Assembly (NCBI GenBank): GCA_003529325.1
Contig: DPVW01000113.1
Coordinates: forward strand, 4,810 to 12,262
DNA: 7,453 nucleotides
Direction of reading: 5' to 3'
Origin: Candidatus Latescibacterota bacterium
Lineage (GTDB): Bacteria; Latescibacterota; UBA2968; UBA8231
The stretch's first letter is position 1, and each line of letters opens with the position of its first letter. This document shows, in pieces, positions 6,216 to 7,453 of the stretch. The notes under the pieces are model-generated. The model was not told the origin of the DNA. It saw nothing but the letters and a program-made list of their open reading frames with translations, and did not search any database. The translations under genes and the position numbers were made by a program.

Positions 6216-7453
6216 GACAACAAAGCCAATCCTCGGACATCGGCGGCGTTGGCGCTGCGCCCTACTCCTGCCAGTCGCCGCTCTTACCACCTTCTTGGCG
6301 ACCTCCTGCGTCTTCTTCAACACATATTACAACGCCGAAAAGTATTTTCGTCAGGCCGAAAAGGCGCGCGCTGAAGCCGAGGCCCAAGGGGATGTGGCCA
6401 GAAATCCCCGTATTCGCACGCAGTATGTGACACTCTATGACAAGGCCGTGCGCAAGGCGTCGGTCGTGCTCGAGAAGTATCCGGACAGCGAGCTTGTGGA
6501 TGACGCCATGTTTATCGCCGGGCGGGCGCTCTATTGGCAGCGAGACTACCAATACGCCATACGCTCCTTCAGTGATCTGGAGCACAACTTTCCGGAGAGC
6601 GAATACTACAACGATGCGCGGCTCTGGCGTGGGCGTACGATGATGGCACTGGGACAGACGGCGGACGCGCGGGCATTGTTCTCGAAACTCGTAAGCGAGG
6701 GCAGCGCCGTCGGCGATAGAGCCGGGATGCTACAGGGCGAACTCGTTGCTGATGAAGGGGATGTTCGTGGTGCGATCCTGGAATACCGCAACGTCCTGGA
6801 TTCGTTCCCGGATAGCCGACTGGCGGCCCAATTGTGGTTGCGGATTGGCGATGCCTACGTCGGAATCGGTGGTTCCACGCTCCTGGATAGCGCCATGGCT
6901 GCGTTCGATCGATCTCTGCGTGTCGCTTCCCTCGACTCGGTTCGTTACCGGGCCAGTCTCAACCGCGGCCGTGTTCAGCACCTGCAGGGACAGCCCGAGG
7001 CGGCCCTCAAGACATATCAGGCCCTGCTGACGCAGGGCAGCTTCCGTGCCTGGGAAGGGGAGACGAGAATCCTTATCGGACGTCACTACCGCGAGCGTCT
7101 CTTGCTCGTCGAAGCGCTCGACCAGTTCGAGCGGGTTCGTGACGACTTTCCGCAGTCAGCCGTTTCGGCGATGGCTCTCTATGAGACCGGTCTGCTCTAT
7201 CTCCAGGAGCATGGTCAGCGAGAGCGGGCTCAGGAGTATTTTGCCGAGGTCTCCGTAGAGAAGCCTGGTTCGCAGGCCGACTCTCTGGCCAATGTCGTGA
7301 TGACGACCTGCGCCGAACTCGATGGCCTCATCGAACAAGTCTGGCTTGCCGATTCCACCGCCGCGGCGATCCTGATTCCTGCCAGTTTCCCGCTGTCTGA
7401 CTCGCTGGCGTTGGCCGATTCGGCAGCAACAGTCGATACGACGGCCACCGATA
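6208..7453 (+). CDS. TPR-repeat outer-envelope lipoprotein, 3' end beyond the window
   Basis: The frame is open from GTG at 6208 through the window end, 415 codons without a stop, so the gene is 3'-truncated by the window. The N-terminus is a lipoprotein signal: basic RRRWR (12-16), a hydrophobic core (18-31), then ATSC with Cys34 as the acylation site. The lipobox is slightly atypical, with Ala at -3 (Leu30 at -4). Just after Cys34 comes [12 protein letters not shown], a motif I recall in TPR lipoproteins of FCB-type bacteria. Degenerate TPR/BamD-like repeats fill about 70-365, marked by repeat-end motifs YPDS (91-94), FPES (128-131), FPDS (200-203) and FPQS (314-317). The visible C-terminus (about 381-415) is rich in A, S, D and T and resembles a linker. 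The role is probably an envelope scaffold; no specific partner can be named. The GTG overlaps the carB stop, and the only AGGA lies 14 bases upstream, so translation is probably coupled to carB. The first in-frame ATG (6508) is far too late. Confidence 0.88.
   Translation, partial: MTETTKPILGHRRRWRCALLLPVAALTTFLATSCVFFNTYYNAEKYFRQAEKARAEAEAQGDVARNPRIRTQYVTLYDKAVRKASVVLEKYPDSELVDDAMFIAGRALYWQRDYQYAIRSFSDLEHNFPESEYYNDARLWRGRTMMALGQTADARALFSKLVSEGSAVGDRAGMLQGELVADEGDVRGAILEYRNVLDSFPDSRLAAQLWLRIGDAYVGIGGSTLLDSAMAAFDRSLRVASLDSVRYRASLNRGRVQHLQGQPEAALKTYQALLTQGSFRAWEGETRILIGRHYRERLLLVEALDQFERVRDDFPQSAVSAMALYETGLLYLQEHGQRERAQEYFAEVSVEKPGSQADSLANVVMTTCAELDGLIEQVWLADSTAAAILIPASFPLSDSLALADSAATVDTTATD

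Noticed and set aside
1..7453. Search for a defence system, mobile element, CRISPR array or RNA gene
   Set aside because: No transposase, integrase, nuclease, spaced direct repeats, tRNA cloverleaf or terminal inverted repeats could be seen. The window reads as ordinary chromosomal genes.

Overview
The window is a GC-rich (by eye around 60%) bacterial chromosomal segment with all supported genes on the + strand. It holds two complete, confidently recognised housekeeping enzymes, one complete unrecognised small protein, and two genes cut by the window edges. I see no tRNA, rRNA, CRISPR array, insertion sequence or phage gene. The organism cannot be named. The last gene is a TPR lipoprotein whose mature N-terminus (Cys followed by [12 protein letters not shown]) resembles envelope lipoproteins I associate with the Fibrobacteres-Chlorobi-Bacteroidetes side of the tree and related uncultured phyla. 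That suggests a Gram-negative, outer-membrane-bearing bacterium, but it is inference.

Layout. Positions 1-449 carry the C-terminal part of a multi-pass membrane protein that resembles the DUF624/YesL group. Its stop overlaps the GTG start of a bifunctional NAD(P)HX epimerase/dehydratase (446-2002), so the two are probably co-transcribed and translationally coupled. A 132-base gap with promoter-like elements leads to a 198-residue protein with one C-terminal membrane segment and no recognised family (2135-2731). A 253-base gap follows, and it contains three GC-rich inverted repeats that would fold as RNA stem-loops. The last of these ends just upstream of the ribosome-binding site of carB, the large subunit of carbamoyl-phosphate synthetase (2985-6215). 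The carB stop overlaps by 8 bases the GTG start of a TPR-rich lipoprotein gene (6208 to beyond the window end).

How the genes relate. NAD(P)HX repair and carbamoyl-phosphate synthesis are unrelated housekeeping functions, and carA, the usual partner of carB, is not in the window. The window therefore looks like a streamlined chromosome with tightly packed genes of mixed function rather than a dedicated pathway cluster. I found no convincing new defence or mobile system. The points most worth checking are the structured leader before carB, the carB-lipoprotein overlap, and the orphan C-terminally anchored protein.
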